Shown here: one piece after another, positions 45,760 through 54,323 of the stretch | Layout: each line of letters starts with the position of its first letter | Numbering within the stretch: the stretch's first letter is position 1 | Made by a program: the position numbers and the translations under genes | Origin: Segatella baroniae DSM 16972 = JCM 13447 | GTDB taxonomy: Bacteria; Bacteroidota; Bacteroidia; Bacteroidales; Bacteroidaceae | Assembly: GCF_000426585.1 (NCBI RefSeq) | Contig: NZ_AUFQ01000001.1 | Location: 248,001-312,000 of the forward strand | DNA length: 64,000 nt | Direction: 5' to 3' | The notes under the pieces: generated by a model | Seen by the model: only the letters and a program-made list of their open reading frames with translations | Databases searched by the model: none | Told to the model about the DNA's origin: nothing

Positions 45760-47065
45760 ATTTAAAGACATTAAGGTTGCAGTAGCCGGTACAGGCTATG
45801 TAGGACTTAGTATCGCTACACTCCTAAGCCAACACCATCACGTGACAGCCGTCGATGTAATTCCCGAGAAAGTAGAGAAACTCAACAACAAGATTTCCAC
45901 GATTCAAGACGAGTATATTGAAAAGTTCCTTGTGGAAAAGGAACTGAATCTTACCGCTACTCTCGACGGGGCGACAGCCTATAAGGATGCAGACTTCGTG
46001 GTCATAGCGGCACCAACCAACTATGACCCAAGCAAGAACTACTTCGACACATCCCATGTGGAAGAAGTCATCGACTTGGTGCTTGAAGTGAATCCCGACG
46101 CCGTCATGATCATCAAGAGTACAATCCCCGTGGGATATACACGCAACCTTTACGTGAAGTATGCAGCCAAAGGAATAAGGAAGTTCAATTTGCTTTTCTC
46201 GCCGGAGTTCCTTCGTGAGAGCAAGGCTCTTTACGACAATCTTTATCCCAGCAGAATCATCGTGGGCTATCCCAAGATCATTCCGGGCAAAGACGAGGAA
46301 AACAAAGCTATCCTGCAAGTTACCGACCCCGACAAGATGAAGGAAGCGGCCAAGACTTTTGCGGCATTGCTTCAGGAAGGTGCCATCAAGGAGAATGTTC
46401 CCACCCTCTTCATGGGCATAAAAGAAGCGGAAGCCGTGAAGCTCTTTGCCAACACCTACCTTGCCCTTCGCGTCAGCTACTTCAACGAACTTGACACCTA
46501 CGCGGAGGTAAAAGGGCTTGATACGCAATCCATCATCAACGGCGTAGGGCTCGACCCGCGTATCGGCTCGCATTATAACAACCCGTCATTTGGTTATGGC
46601 GGCTACTGCTTGCCGAAGGACACCAAGCAACTCCTTGCCAACTATGCCGACGTGCCTCAAAACATGATGTCTGCCATCGTCGAAAGCAACCGCACACGCA
46701 AGGACTTCATTGCCGACCAGGTTCTTCATAAGGCAGGCTATTACACCGCCAACAGTTCTTGGGACAAAGCTGCAGAGAAAGAAGTCACGGTTGGAATTTT
46801 CCGTTTGACGATGAAGAGCAACTCCGACAACTTCCGCCAGTCTGCCATCCAGGGAATCATGAAACGCATCAAGGCCAAGGGCGCAAATGTAATCATCTAT
46901 GAGCCGACCCTCGAAGATGGCACATCATTTTTCGGCAGCAAGGTCATCAACAATCTCGAAGAGTTCAAGAAACAGAGCAATGCCATCATAGCCAACAGAT
47001 ATGATGCGGTCTTGGATGACGTCAGAGAGAAAGTTTATACAAGAGATTTATTTCAACGCGACTAA
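45752..47065 (+). CDS. UDP-glucose 6-dehydrogenase-type nucleotide-sugar dehydrogenase
   Basis: A 437-residue protein. NAD-binding [12 protein letters not shown] lies near the N terminus. [11 protein letters not shown] and S-P-E-F-L-R-E-S follow. The catalytic region is [12 protein letters not shown] (Cys about 286). Two-step oxidation of the sugar C6 to a uronic acid, most likely UDP-glucose to UDP-glucuronate. GDP-mannose or UDP-N-acetyl sugars cannot be excluded. The gene overlaps the upstream small gene by 8 bp. Confidence 0.93.
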   Translation: MREFKDIKVAVAGTGYVGLSIATLLSQHHHVTAVDVIPEKVEKLNNKISTIQDEYIEKFLVEKELNLTATLDGATAYKDADFVVIAAPTNYDPSKNYFDTSHVEEVIDLVLEVNPDAVMIIKSTIPVGYTRNLYVKYAAKGIRKFNLLFSPEFLRESKALYDNLYPSRIIVGYPKIIPGKDEENKAILQVTDPDKMKEAAKTFAALLQEGAIKENVPTLFMGIKEAEAVKLFANTYLALRVSYFNELDTYAEVKGLDTQSIINGVGLDPRIGSHYNNPSFGYGGYCLPKDTKQLLANYADVPQNMMSAIVESNRTRKDFIADQVLHKAGYYTANSSWDKAAEKEVTVGIFRLTMKSNSDNFRQSAIQGIMKRIKAKGANVIIYEPTLEDGTSFFGSKVINNLEEFKKQSNAIIANRYDAVLDDVREKVYTRDLFQRD

Positions 47066-47132
47066 CCATTCCCTATCGATTCACCCGCATACACGCGCTA
47101 TGAGGTCGAGAGAAAAATAGCCCAAATAAACT

Positions 47133-48245
47133 ATGAGTAAACAGAACATAGCCCTCATCACGGGCATTACGGGCCAGGATGGTTCATATCTGGCGGAATT
47201 ATTGTTGGAGAAGGGTTATGATGTACATGGTATCATACGCCGGTCGTCGGTAGACTATCGCGAGCGCATTGCACACCTTGAGGGTAAGCCGCACTTCCAT
47301 TTGCACTATGCTGACATGGGCGACTCCATGAGCATCGTCGGTGTCGTCGGTGAAGTACGCCCGACGGAAATCTACAATCTTGCGGCACAAAGCCATGTGC
47401 AGGTCAGTTTTGATTCGCCGGAATTCACCGCGGATGTAGACGCCGTGGGCGTGTTGCGCATCATCGAGGCCGTTCGCAAGCTCGGACTCACGAACACTTG
47501 CCGCATCTATCAGGCTTCCACCTCCGAACTCTATGGCAAGGTGGAAGAGGTTCCACAAAACGAGGACACGCCATTCCACCCGTTCTCTCCTTATGCCGTG
47601 GCCAAACAATACGGCTTTTGGATAATGAAGGAGTATCGTGACGCATACGGCATGTTCTGCTGCAACGGCATTCTCTTCAACCATGAGAGCGAACGTCGTG
47701 GCGAAACTTTTGTCACCCGCAAGATCACCTTGGCTGCAGCCCGCATCAAACAAGGATTGCAGGAGCGACTCTACTTGGGCAATCTGGATTCATTGCGTGA
47801 CTGGGGCTATGCTAAAGACTACGTGGAGTGCATGTGGCTGATATTGCAGAACAACAAACCGGACGACTTTGTGATTGCGACAGGTGTCCAACACTCCGTC
47901 CGCGAGTTTGCGCAACTCGCTTTCCACTACGTGGGTATAGAACTGAAGTGGGAAGGTAAGGAAGATAAAGAAAGAGGAATCTGCGTATCGGGGCCGGATA
48001 ATCTTGTCGGAAAGACGCTCGTCGAGGTATCACCCGACTTCTACCGCCCCACCGACGTCGTCAATCTTCTGGGCGATCCGGCCAAAGCCAAAGCCAAACT
48101 TGGCTGGAATCCCAACACCACTTCCTTTGAAGAGCTTGTCAAGATCATGGTAGACCACGACATGGCTAAGGTGGCAGCGGAAGGCGCAGCCGCAAAGGTG
48201 CGAACAAACCTGGCCGAATACCTCGAAAAAGGTATCGTCAAGTAA
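47133..48245 (+). CDS. gmd: GDP-mannose 4,6-dehydratase
   Basis: A 370-residue extended [14 protein letters not shown] (11 on) and H-G-I-I-R-R-S-S are Gmd signatures. [12 protein letters not shown], the catalytic Y-A-V-A-K, and [11 protein letters not shown] follow. It converts GDP-mannose to GDP-4-keto-6-deoxymannose, the first step to GDP-fucose. The next gene (fcl) takes the product. 67 bp separate it from the dehydrogenase gene, without a terminator. Confidence 0.97.
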   Translation: MSKQNIALITGITGQDGSYLAELLLEKGYDVHGIIRRSSVDYRERIAHLEGKPHFHLHYADMGDSMSIVGVVGEVRPTEIYNLAAQSHVQVSFDSPEFTADVDAVGVLRIIEAVRKLGLTNTCRIYQASTSELYGKVEEVPQNEDTPFHPFSPYAVAKQYGFWIMKEYRDAYGMFCCNGILFNHESERRGETFVTRKITLAAARIKQGLQERLYLGNLDSLRDWGYAKDYVECMWLILQNNKPDDFVIATGVQHSVREFAQLAFHYVGIELKWEGKEDKERGICVSGPDNLVGKTLVEVSPDFYRPTDVVNLLGDPAKAKAKLGWNPNTTSFEELVKIMVDHDMAKVAAEGAAAKVRTNLAEYLEKGIVK

Positions 48246-48296
48246 CACGCTGGCTATGACTGCATTCAAGACCGCTGCCTAAGAACAAAGCAACCC

Positions 48297-49502
48297 ATGC
48301 TATCTAGAAAATCAAAAATATACATTGCCGGGCACCACGGGCTCGTAGGCTCGGCCATCTGGAACAACCTCAAGGCTCGCGGCTACAACAATCTGGTGGG
48401 GAAAAGCCACAGGGCGCTCGACCTGACCGACCAACAAGCCGTCAAGGCTTTCTTTGATGAAGAGCGGCCCGACGCTGTCGTATTGGCGGCGGCCTTCGTC
48501 GGCGGTATCATGGCAAACTCGTTGTATAGAGCCGACTTCATCATGCAGAACATGAAGATGCAGTGCAACGTCATTGAACAGGCCTACCTGCACGGCGTGA
48601 AGAAACTGCTGTTCTTGGGTTCGACCTGCATCTACCCCAAAAACGCGCCGCAACCGATGAAGGAAGAGGCCCTTCTCACGTCGCCATTGGAGTACACCAA
48701 CGAGGAATATGCCATCGCCAAGATAGCCGGACTGAAGATGTGTGAGAGCTACAACCTGCAATATGGCACGAACTATATCGCAGTCATGCCCACCAATCTC
48801 TATGGTCCCAACGACAATTTCCACCTTGAGAACTCGCACGTTCTGCCGGCGATGATGCGCAAAATCTATCTGGCCAAACTCATTCATGACCTCAACTGGG
48901 AGGCCATCCGCAAGGATATGGACAAGCGTCCCGTGAATCCCACAGACAAACTCCGCGCCATCATTGGCGAAGGGAACGTGGATGGACGGAACCCGGAGGA
49001 GCGGATAGCGCAATGCCTGGCCTTCTATGGCATAGAGGACAACAAGGTGACGCTCTGGGGGGACGGCTCTCCCTTGCGCGAGTTCCTATGGAGTGAGGAT
49101 ATGGCCGACGCATCCGTACACGTGTTGTTGAATGTGGATTTCAAGGATATCATCGGCATTGAGAAATATTCAAGCGTTTTCTATGGCGCCAAGAGTGACG
49201 GGGCTGTCGACCGCAACAACTCCGAAGGCCGTGGGGGAGCCATCCCAAGCCTTGGCGAAATTCGCAACTGCCACATCAATGTGGGCACGGGCAGAGAGCT
49301 GCGCATCAAGGAACTGGCTGAACTTGTCGTGAAGTCGGTCGGCTTCGAGGGCGAACTCTGCTGGGACGACAGCAAGCCCAACGGCACACCACGCAAGTTG
49401 ATCGATGTCGACAAGCTGCATTCACTCGGATGGACACACAAAGTGGAAATCGAGGAGGGCGTAGAACGATTGTATCAATGGTACCGCGGCACCATTGATT
49501 GA
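48297..49502 (+). CDS. fcl: GDP-L-fucose synthase
   Basis: A 401-residue SDR. I-A-G-H-H-G-L-V-G-S-A-I (10-21) is the GDP-fucose synthase variant of the NAD(P) loop. F-L-G-S-T-C-I-Y-P holds the catalytic Ser/Cys and Y-A-I-A-K-I-A-G the Tyr and Lys. It is longer than the roughly 310-residue E. coli WcaG: extra segments lie around 195-245 (D-M-D-K-R-P-V-N-P-T-D-K) and 300-330. Together with Gmd it makes GDP-L-fucose for capsule or glycoprotein. It is the last gene of the operon. Confidence 0.95.
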   Translation: MLSRKSKIYIAGHHGLVGSAIWNNLKARGYNNLVGKSHRALDLTDQQAVKAFFDEERPDAVVLAAAFVGGIMANSLYRADFIMQNMKMQCNVIEQAYLHGVKKLLFLGSTCIYPKNAPQPMKEEALLTSPLEYTNEEYAIAKIAGLKMCESYNLQYGTNYIAVMPTNLYGPNDNFHLENSHVLPAMMRKIYLAKLIHDLNWEAIRKDMDKRPVNPTDKLRAIIGEGNVDGRNPEERIAQCLAFYGIEDNKVTLWGDGSPLREFLWSEDMADASVHVLLNVDFKDIIGIEKYSSVFYGAKSDGAVDRNNSEGRGGAIPSLGEIRNCHINVGTGRELRIKELAELVVKSVGFEGELCWDDSKPNGTPRKLIDVDKLHSLGWTHKVEIEEGVERLYQWYRGTID

Positions 49503-49543
49503 ATGCCGACAAGAGGTCGGGGAACGACGGTTTAAAATATACC

Positions 49544-49592
49544 ATCCGGCAAAAGGACAACGCCAATCAAGCTGTTCTTTTGCCGGATTTTT
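49544..49592 (+). terminator. Strong rho-independent terminator of the polysaccharide operon
   Basis: ATCCGGCAAAAG (49544-49555) pairs perfectly with CTTTTGCCGGAT (49577-49588), followed by TTTT. It lies 42 bp after fcl and defines the end of the UpxY-led operon. Confidence 0.93.
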
Positions 49593-49629
49593 GCGTTTAT
49601 GCCCAACCCGTCGGTTCAGTGGAACTTCG

Positions 49630-49856
49630 TCATGGTGCATTGCGCCTACTACTGCACGGCGGTTGCTGGCAGAGTACAAGCGGTTGTATGTACAATACAC
49701 CATGATTATCGCCCAACAATCGCTTTTGGGCAAAAAGACCAAGGCCTTCGGCCTAGATGTCTCTATCACAGGGCTGGCAGGGTAGCTCGCTGCGCTCGCA
49801 CCCCCGCCCTCTAAAAGAACCAACCGCTACGCGGTTGCAGGCACAATGCACCATGA
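49630..49856. repeat. MITE-like element with 17-bp inverted ends, copy of a 172-bp repeat
   Basis: The ends 49630-49646 and 49840-49856 are inverted repeats with one mismatch (core CATGGTGCATTG). The inside (from about 49659) is one unit of a repeat with a 172-bp period that recurs at 50422. It carries hairpins AACCGC/GCGGTT and AAGGCC/GGCCT. Frames inside are conserved between copies only because the DNA is. No transposase and no clear target duplication. Confidence 0.65.
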
Positions 49857-49944
49857 CCATGTCCCCATGAACCATTGGATATAAAGAAATGCCTGTCACA
49901 GACCGATCAGGAAGTGAAGCCAGAGGCTTCATCGCTCAATAACC

Positions 49945-50112
49945 CCTGGTCATCTCTGCAAAGCGGAGTGACCAGGAGATAAAAGACCAAGCGGAAATCG
50001 GCCTTGGAAGGGTCGCCCAAAGACAGCCGTGATGACCGTGGGCGACCCTTCCAGGGTCGACGGATGGATGGCGGTCACACCTCCCCCGGTCATCCTGCGG
50101 CATGACCGGGGG
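49945..50112. other. Cluster of three strong hairpins
   Basis: 49945-49976 has CCTGGTCA paired with TGACCAGG. 50006-50019 with 50039-50052 is a perfect 14-bp stem (GGAAGGGTCGCCCA). 50083-50093 with 50102-50112 is a perfect 11-bp stem (CCCCCGGTCAT). No gene is supported here. They could be transcript-end structures or remnants of dispersed repeats. Confidence 0.7.
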
Positions 50113-50319
50113 TTACGGAGAGGTGAAGCCGCCGGCTTCAACACCCGCAGGAAAGCGTCGGATTCCGCCATGCGAGCCTGCCCGCCCGCCATCAAGGGGC
50201 AGCCGGCGGCAACCATGACCATCATATCGACCTTGCAGCTCGTGCCTCCGCATGCTTCAAAAACCAACGGGAATTCCGACAGTTCACCCTTTACCCCCGA
50301 CAACATCCACCACAAACGT

Positions 50320-50665
50320 AAAAAAGACCAAGACCCTCGGCCTAGTTTCTTTTCGCCGCACACCAGGCAGGGTAGCTCGCTGCGCTCGCACCCCTGCCCT
50401 CTAAAAAGACCAACCGCCAAGGCGGTTGCAGGCGGAGTGCAAGCGGTTGTATGTACAATACATCATGATTATCGCCCAACAATCGCTTTTTGGGAAAAAG
50501 ACCAAGGCCTTCAGCCTAGATCTCTCTATCACAGGGCTGGCAGGGTAGCTCGCTGCGCTCGCAACGCTGCCCTCTAAAAGGACCAACCGCTACGCGGTTG
50601 CTGGCAGAATACAAGCGGTTGTATGTACAATACACCATGATCATCGCCCAACGATCGATTCGGGA
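50320..50665. repeat. Further copies of the 172-bp repeat
   Basis: 50320-50430 matches the second half of the unit seen at 49660-49842. 50422-50593 is a full unit (GCGGTTG to GCGGTTG, 172 bp, the same period as 49659 to 49831). 50594-50665 is the start of another. Identity is high but not perfect. The copies are head to tail and in the same orientation as the first. Confidence 0.75.
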
Positions 50666-50731
50666 TAAAGATTTGCATTTAAAATGCCAATGGGAGATTT
50701 GGCTTTATGCAACAAAGACATTGCCGCCACA

Positions 50732-50841
50732 TTGCAACAAGCCTGCTTTTACACTGCAACAAGCCTGCTTTCTGCCGCTGAAAGCAGTGCTTTCAGCGGC
50801 CAATCGCCATGCTTTTGCAAAGTCAAAAGACTGCTTTTACA
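50732..50841 (+). repeat. 22-bp repeat array E (5 units)
   Basis: Units at 50732-50753, 50754-50775, 50776-50797, 50798-50819 and 50820-50841. Units 1 and 2 are both the CAACAAGCCTGCTTT type. Units 2-5 align in order with units 1-4 of array B. It lies between convergent fcl and plsC. Confidence 0.87.
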
Positions 50842-50850
50842 AGTTTTGAA

Positions 50851-50894
50851 TGTGAAATGAGGAATGAGAAGTGTGAAATGAGGAATGTGAAATG
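50851..50894. repeat. Short imperfect tandem repeat
   Basis: TGTGAAATGAGGAATG occurs at 50851-50866 and 50872-50887, with a partial third copy (TGTGAAATG) at 50886-50894. Non-coding, directly after array E. 50895-50992 shows nothing I recognise. Confidence 0.7.
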
Positions 50895-50992
50895 CCCTTT
50901 TCCCAGCAAGAAGACGCTGTTTTTGGAGGACAAACGACCAGCGGAGCAAGCCAATCTGCCCAGGCATTCCCACTCGTCCGATGTCTTTCCGT

Positions 50993-51751
50993 TCACTGAT
51001 CGGGGTTCTCCACGAAGCCCTGGTACTCCGGCACAAGACCATCCATCACCGCCCGATAGGCCTGCGCCATGGTTTGCTTCTCAAACTCCACACCTTTTCC
51101 TTGCGGGGGAATCGGCCGATGGATTGTCAGCGTGAGCGGATGCCAGTTCACCCAACGCATGTCGCACGTGCGAGGCATGACATCGAAAGAGCCGTTGATG
51201 GTCAGCGGCACAACCGGCAACTGCAGTTCGTCGGCCAGCATGAAGGCACCGCGACGGAAAAAGCCCATGTGGCCCGTGAACGTCCGCGAACCTTCGGGGA
51301 AGACGACCAACGACATGCCTTCGCGAAGTATCTTGCTGGCGTTGGAATAGGTCTGTCGCACCTTGCTCGGCCCCCGCTTGTCCACAAAGATGTGGTGGGC
51401 GGCGCGGCAGGCAATGCCAATCAGGGGGATGTTGCCCAACTGTCGCTTCATCATCCATTTGAAATTGCGATTCAGATAGCCGTATATCAGAAAAATGTCG
51501 AACGCCCCCTGATGGTTGGACACAAACACATAGGACTGCCCGGCCTGCAAATGCTCACGCCCCTCCACCTTCACGGGCAGAAGGAGCACCTTGGTGATGA
51601 GCCAAGCCCAACACTTGCCGGGATAATATCCCCAGAAATGGCCATTGCCGACCAGACTGCCGACAACCGTCACAAGCGAAGTGAGTACCGAAGCCAGCAA
51701 GATGACGGGCAGGCAAACCAAAAGCTGATAGACACGATAAAGGAATTTCAT
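50993..51751 (-). CDS. plsC: 1-acyl-sn-glycerol-3-phosphate acyltransferase
   Basis: A 252-residue membrane-associated acyltransferase. An N-terminal hydrophobic segment spans about 7-35. S-N-H-Q-G-A-F-D carries the catalytic H-x4-D, and F-P-E-G-S-R-T is the substrate motif, followed by R-R-G-A-F-M-L-A. It adds the second acyl chain in phosphatidic acid synthesis. Its start overlaps the upstream metallophosphoesterase stop by 4 bp, so it is the last gene of a leftward operon. Confidence 0.93.
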   Translation of the reverse strand: MKFLYRVYQLLVCLPVILLASVLTSLVTVVGSLVGNGHFWGYYPGKCWAWLITKVLLLPVKVEGREHLQAGQSYVFVSNHQGAFDIFLIYGYLNRNFKWMMKRQLGNIPLIGIACRAAHHIFVDKRGPSKVRQTYSNASKILREGMSLVVFPEGSRTFTGHMGFFRRGAFMLADELQLPVVPLTINGSFDVMPRTCDMRWVNWHPLTLTIHRPIPPQGKGVEFEKQTMAQAYRAVMDGLVPEYQGFVENPDQ

Positions 51752-52926
51752 TGGGAAGAGTTGCGATGAAGGGTGAATACTACGATTTCGGGAATGGCAC
51801 CGATGCGAATGGGTACGACACCGCCCAGCCCGGCCGACACATAAAGATAACGTCCCGCCTTTTCAAACAAGCCGTAATCCTCCTTGTAGGTCAGCATGGT
51901 CGGGCGAAGGCCCAATATCTTGATTTGCCCGGCATGCGTATGGCCGCTCAAGGTGAGCCGGGCATTGGTGTGGGGCAGTATCGTGCGGTCCCATGACGAA
52001 GGGTCGTGCTGGAGCATGATGACAAACGAGCGACGGTCGACGCCCGCCATGGCCCGAGGAAGGTTGATTTTGTGGGGGAAAGGAGCCTCGCCGTCATGAT
52101 GCGTGCCGACGATGACAATGCTGTCGTTGTCGCGACGGACAACGGCGCTGCTGTCCGTGAGCAACGTCCAGCCAAACTGACGTTGGAGTTCTCGTGTGAA
52201 CAGCTCGTTCTGATGCTTCACCTCCTCTTTTTCCCCCTTTTGATAAAAGCTGTAGTCATGGTTGCCCAGCACGGAATAAACGCCGTCCTTGGCTTTCAAC
52301 GATGACAGTTCGCGCCTGAAAGGCAACAGTTCCTGGGGATTCACGTTCTGCAAATCGCCGGTAAAGACTATCATATCAGCACATTGCGCATTGATACTGT
52401 CGATGTCGCGCTTCAATATCTTATAGCGCCATCCTCGATAAGTGCCCACATGAAAGTCGGAAAACTGCGTGATTCGAAAGCCGTCGAAAGCCTTGGGCAA
52501 GTCGTCCAGATATAAATGAACATGGCGCACCGACAGCTTGGCTTCGCCAAACGTGAAACCATAAAAGAAGAAACCGACACTCACGAGCGACACGAACGGG
52601 CCGACAATGTTTCCCCAATTGCGATGGCTGCGGGTCATGATGCACCACAACCAACCCGCGCACGAGCAGACAACAAACAGAAATACGGGCAGGACAACCC
52701 ACGTCAACAGGATGAAGAACAATTCAATCCACAGGTTGTTGTGCGGCACAAAATCCTTGATGCAGGCCATCCCGACGCAATAGCCTGTCACGACGAGTGC
52801 GGGGAGCCAGCACAGCACGCGCTTCCACCACCGCAGACGCAACCGTCGAACCAGGAAGTGGCGGTCGATATAGACCTGGGGCAACAAAATCGCCAACAGT
52901 AAAGGTATGATGATGCGAGCTACCAT
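51748..52926 (-). CDS. Membrane-anchored calcineurin-like metallophosphoesterase
   Basis: A 392-residue protein. About four hydrophobic helices lie in residues 1-125. The catalytic domain has F-S-D-F-H-V-G, F-T-G-D-L-Q-N, L-G-N-H-D-Y and L-S-G-H-T-H-A-G-Q: all metal ligands of the YaeI/YkuE type are present. Family members hydrolyse phosphodiesters or UDP-diacylglucosamine-like lipids. The substrate here is unknown, though coupling to plsC hints at lipid metabolism. Confidence 0.9.
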   Translation of the reverse strand: MVARIIIPLLLAILLPQVYIDRHFLVRRLRLRWWKRVLCWLPALVVTGYCVGMACIKDFVPHNNLWIELFFILLTWVVLPVFLFVVCSCAGWLWCIMTRSHRNWGNIVGPFVSLVSVGFFFYGFTFGEAKLSVRHVHLYLDDLPKAFDGFRITQFSDFHVGTYRGWRYKILKRDIDSINAQCADMIVFTGDLQNVNPQELLPFRRELSSLKAKDGVYSVLGNHDYSFYQKGEKEEVKHQNELFTRELQRQFGWTLLTDSSAVVRRDNDSIVIVGTHHDGEAPFPHKINLPRAMAGVDRRSFVIMLQHDPSSWDRTILPHTNARLTLSGHTHAGQIKILGLRPTMLTYKEDYGLFEKAGRYLYVSAGLGGVVPIRIGAIPEIVVFTLHRNSSQ

Positions 52927-52973
52927 AAAGTTGTTTTACGCATTGAAGAAGCAGACTGAACGGCAGGGACGGC

Positions 52974-54299
52974 TTATCCGAAGACCAACTGTTTGCCGGC
53001 ATGACCACCTTCTATCCATCCCCGGCTGTAGACCAGCACGCCGTTGCAAAGCGTATGCGCAACTTCCCAGTGGAAAGTCTCTCCTTCAAGCGGGCTCCAT
53101 CCGCACTTGCTGAGGATTCCGTCCTTCCTCAAAATCCAAGGATTCGTGGGCCGGACGATTGCCAAGTCGGCCCAATAGCCCTCACGGACAAAGCCGCGCT
53201 CATGAATCTTGAACAAGTCGGCCGGATGATGGGACATCAACGCCACGAGACGCTCCAACGAAAGGACGCCCTGACTGACGAGTTCCAGCATGGACAACAA
53301 GGAGAATTGCACCATCGGCATGCCCGAAAGCGCCTTGGCCGCCCCACCCTGCTTCTCTTCCCACAGATGGGGGGCATGGTCGGTGGCGACGGTCAGAATC
53401 TTTCCGTTTGTCAATCCTTGCCGCAGACTGTCGCGGTCTGCCCGCGTCTTGACTGCAGGATTGCACTTGATGAGCGCCTTCTTGGTGAGATAATCCGCAT
53501 CGGAGAACAACAAATGGGGAACACAAGCCTCCAACGTAACATGACCACCGACCAATTCCAGTTCACGGGCCGTCGTGACGTGAGCCACATGCAAACGGGT
53601 GCCGAAGCGGCGGGCCAACTCCACAGCCAAAGTCGTCGAAGCCAGGCAAGCCTCGGCCGACCTGATTTGCGGATGCAACGTGATGTCGGGGTCTTCACCG
53701 TGCACCTCCTTGGCCTGCCGCATGTTGCGGTTGACCATGGCCGTATCCTCACAATGCGTCATCAACGGAAGCCGCAAGTCGTGACAAGCCGCAAAAATCT
53801 TTTCAAGCGTTTCGCGCCTGTCAACCAGCATGTTGCCCGTGCTTGCCCCCATAAAGAGCTTGATGCCGGGAATCATCTGTCGCGGCACGGCGGCGAAGAC
53901 GTCCATGTTCTGATTGGTGGCCCCCAGGAAAAAGCCATAGTTGACGACGCTCTTCTCTCCGGCCAACCGATACTTTGCCACCAATGCCTCCGGGGTTGTT
54001 GTCTGCGGCACGGTGTTCGGCATTTCCAAATAGGACGTAACGCCACCGGCGGCCGCCGCCTGGCTCTCCGAGCGGATGTCGGCCTTGGCCGTCAAGCCCG
54101 GCTCGCGGAAATGTACATGTTCGTCAATGACACCGGGCAGAACGAAACACCCCGTGATGTCCATCTCTTGCTGACAGGCACCACGGGGCATCGTTCCTCG
54201 GTTCGAAATCTCTGCTATGCGACCATTCTCTATGAGGAGATCGCCTTGAAAAGAGCGGCCTTCATTGACGATGACACCACCTTTTATCAATAATCTCAT
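52974..54299 (-). CDS. pyrC: Dihydroorotase
   Basis: A 441-residue class I-type amidohydrolase. D-E-H-V-H-F-R-E-P-G holds the H-x-H metal site and substrate Arg. M-T-H-C-E-D and H-V-A-H-V-T-T supply further ligands, and V-A-T-D-H-A-P-H the catalytic Asp. It closes carbamoyl aspartate to dihydroorotate in pyrimidine synthesis. It lies 47 bp before the metallophosphoesterase gene and 24 bp after the DUF4369 gene in a leftward operon. Confidence 0.95.
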   Translation of the reverse strand: MRLLIKGGVIVNEGRSFQGDLLIENGRIAEISNRGTMPRGACQQEMDITGCFVLPGVIDEHVHFREPGLTAKADIRSESQAAAAGGVTSYLEMPNTVPQTTTPEALVAKYRLAGEKSVVNYGFFLGATNQNMDVFAAVPRQMIPGIKLFMGASTGNMLVDRRETLEKIFAACHDLRLPLMTHCEDTAMVNRNMRQAKEVHGEDPDITLHPQIRSAEACLASTTLAVELARRFGTRLHVAHVTTARELELVGGHVTLEACVPHLLFSDADYLTKKALIKCNPAVKTRADRDSLRQGLTNGKILTVATDHAPHLWEEKQGGAAKALSGMPMVQFSLLSMLELVSQGVLSLERLVALMSHHPADLFKIHERGFVREGYWADLAIVRPTNPWILRKDGILSKCGWSPLEGETFHWEVAHTLCNGVLVYSRGWIEGGHAGKQLVFG

Positions 54300-54323
54300 G
54301 GGAACGGAAGTATTTTTGTTTTG

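Noticed and set aside
49422-49823. Small minus-strand protein repeated at 50401-50586
   Set aside because: Similarity between the two is explained by the 172-bp DNA repeat; it also crosses the fcl end and terminator.
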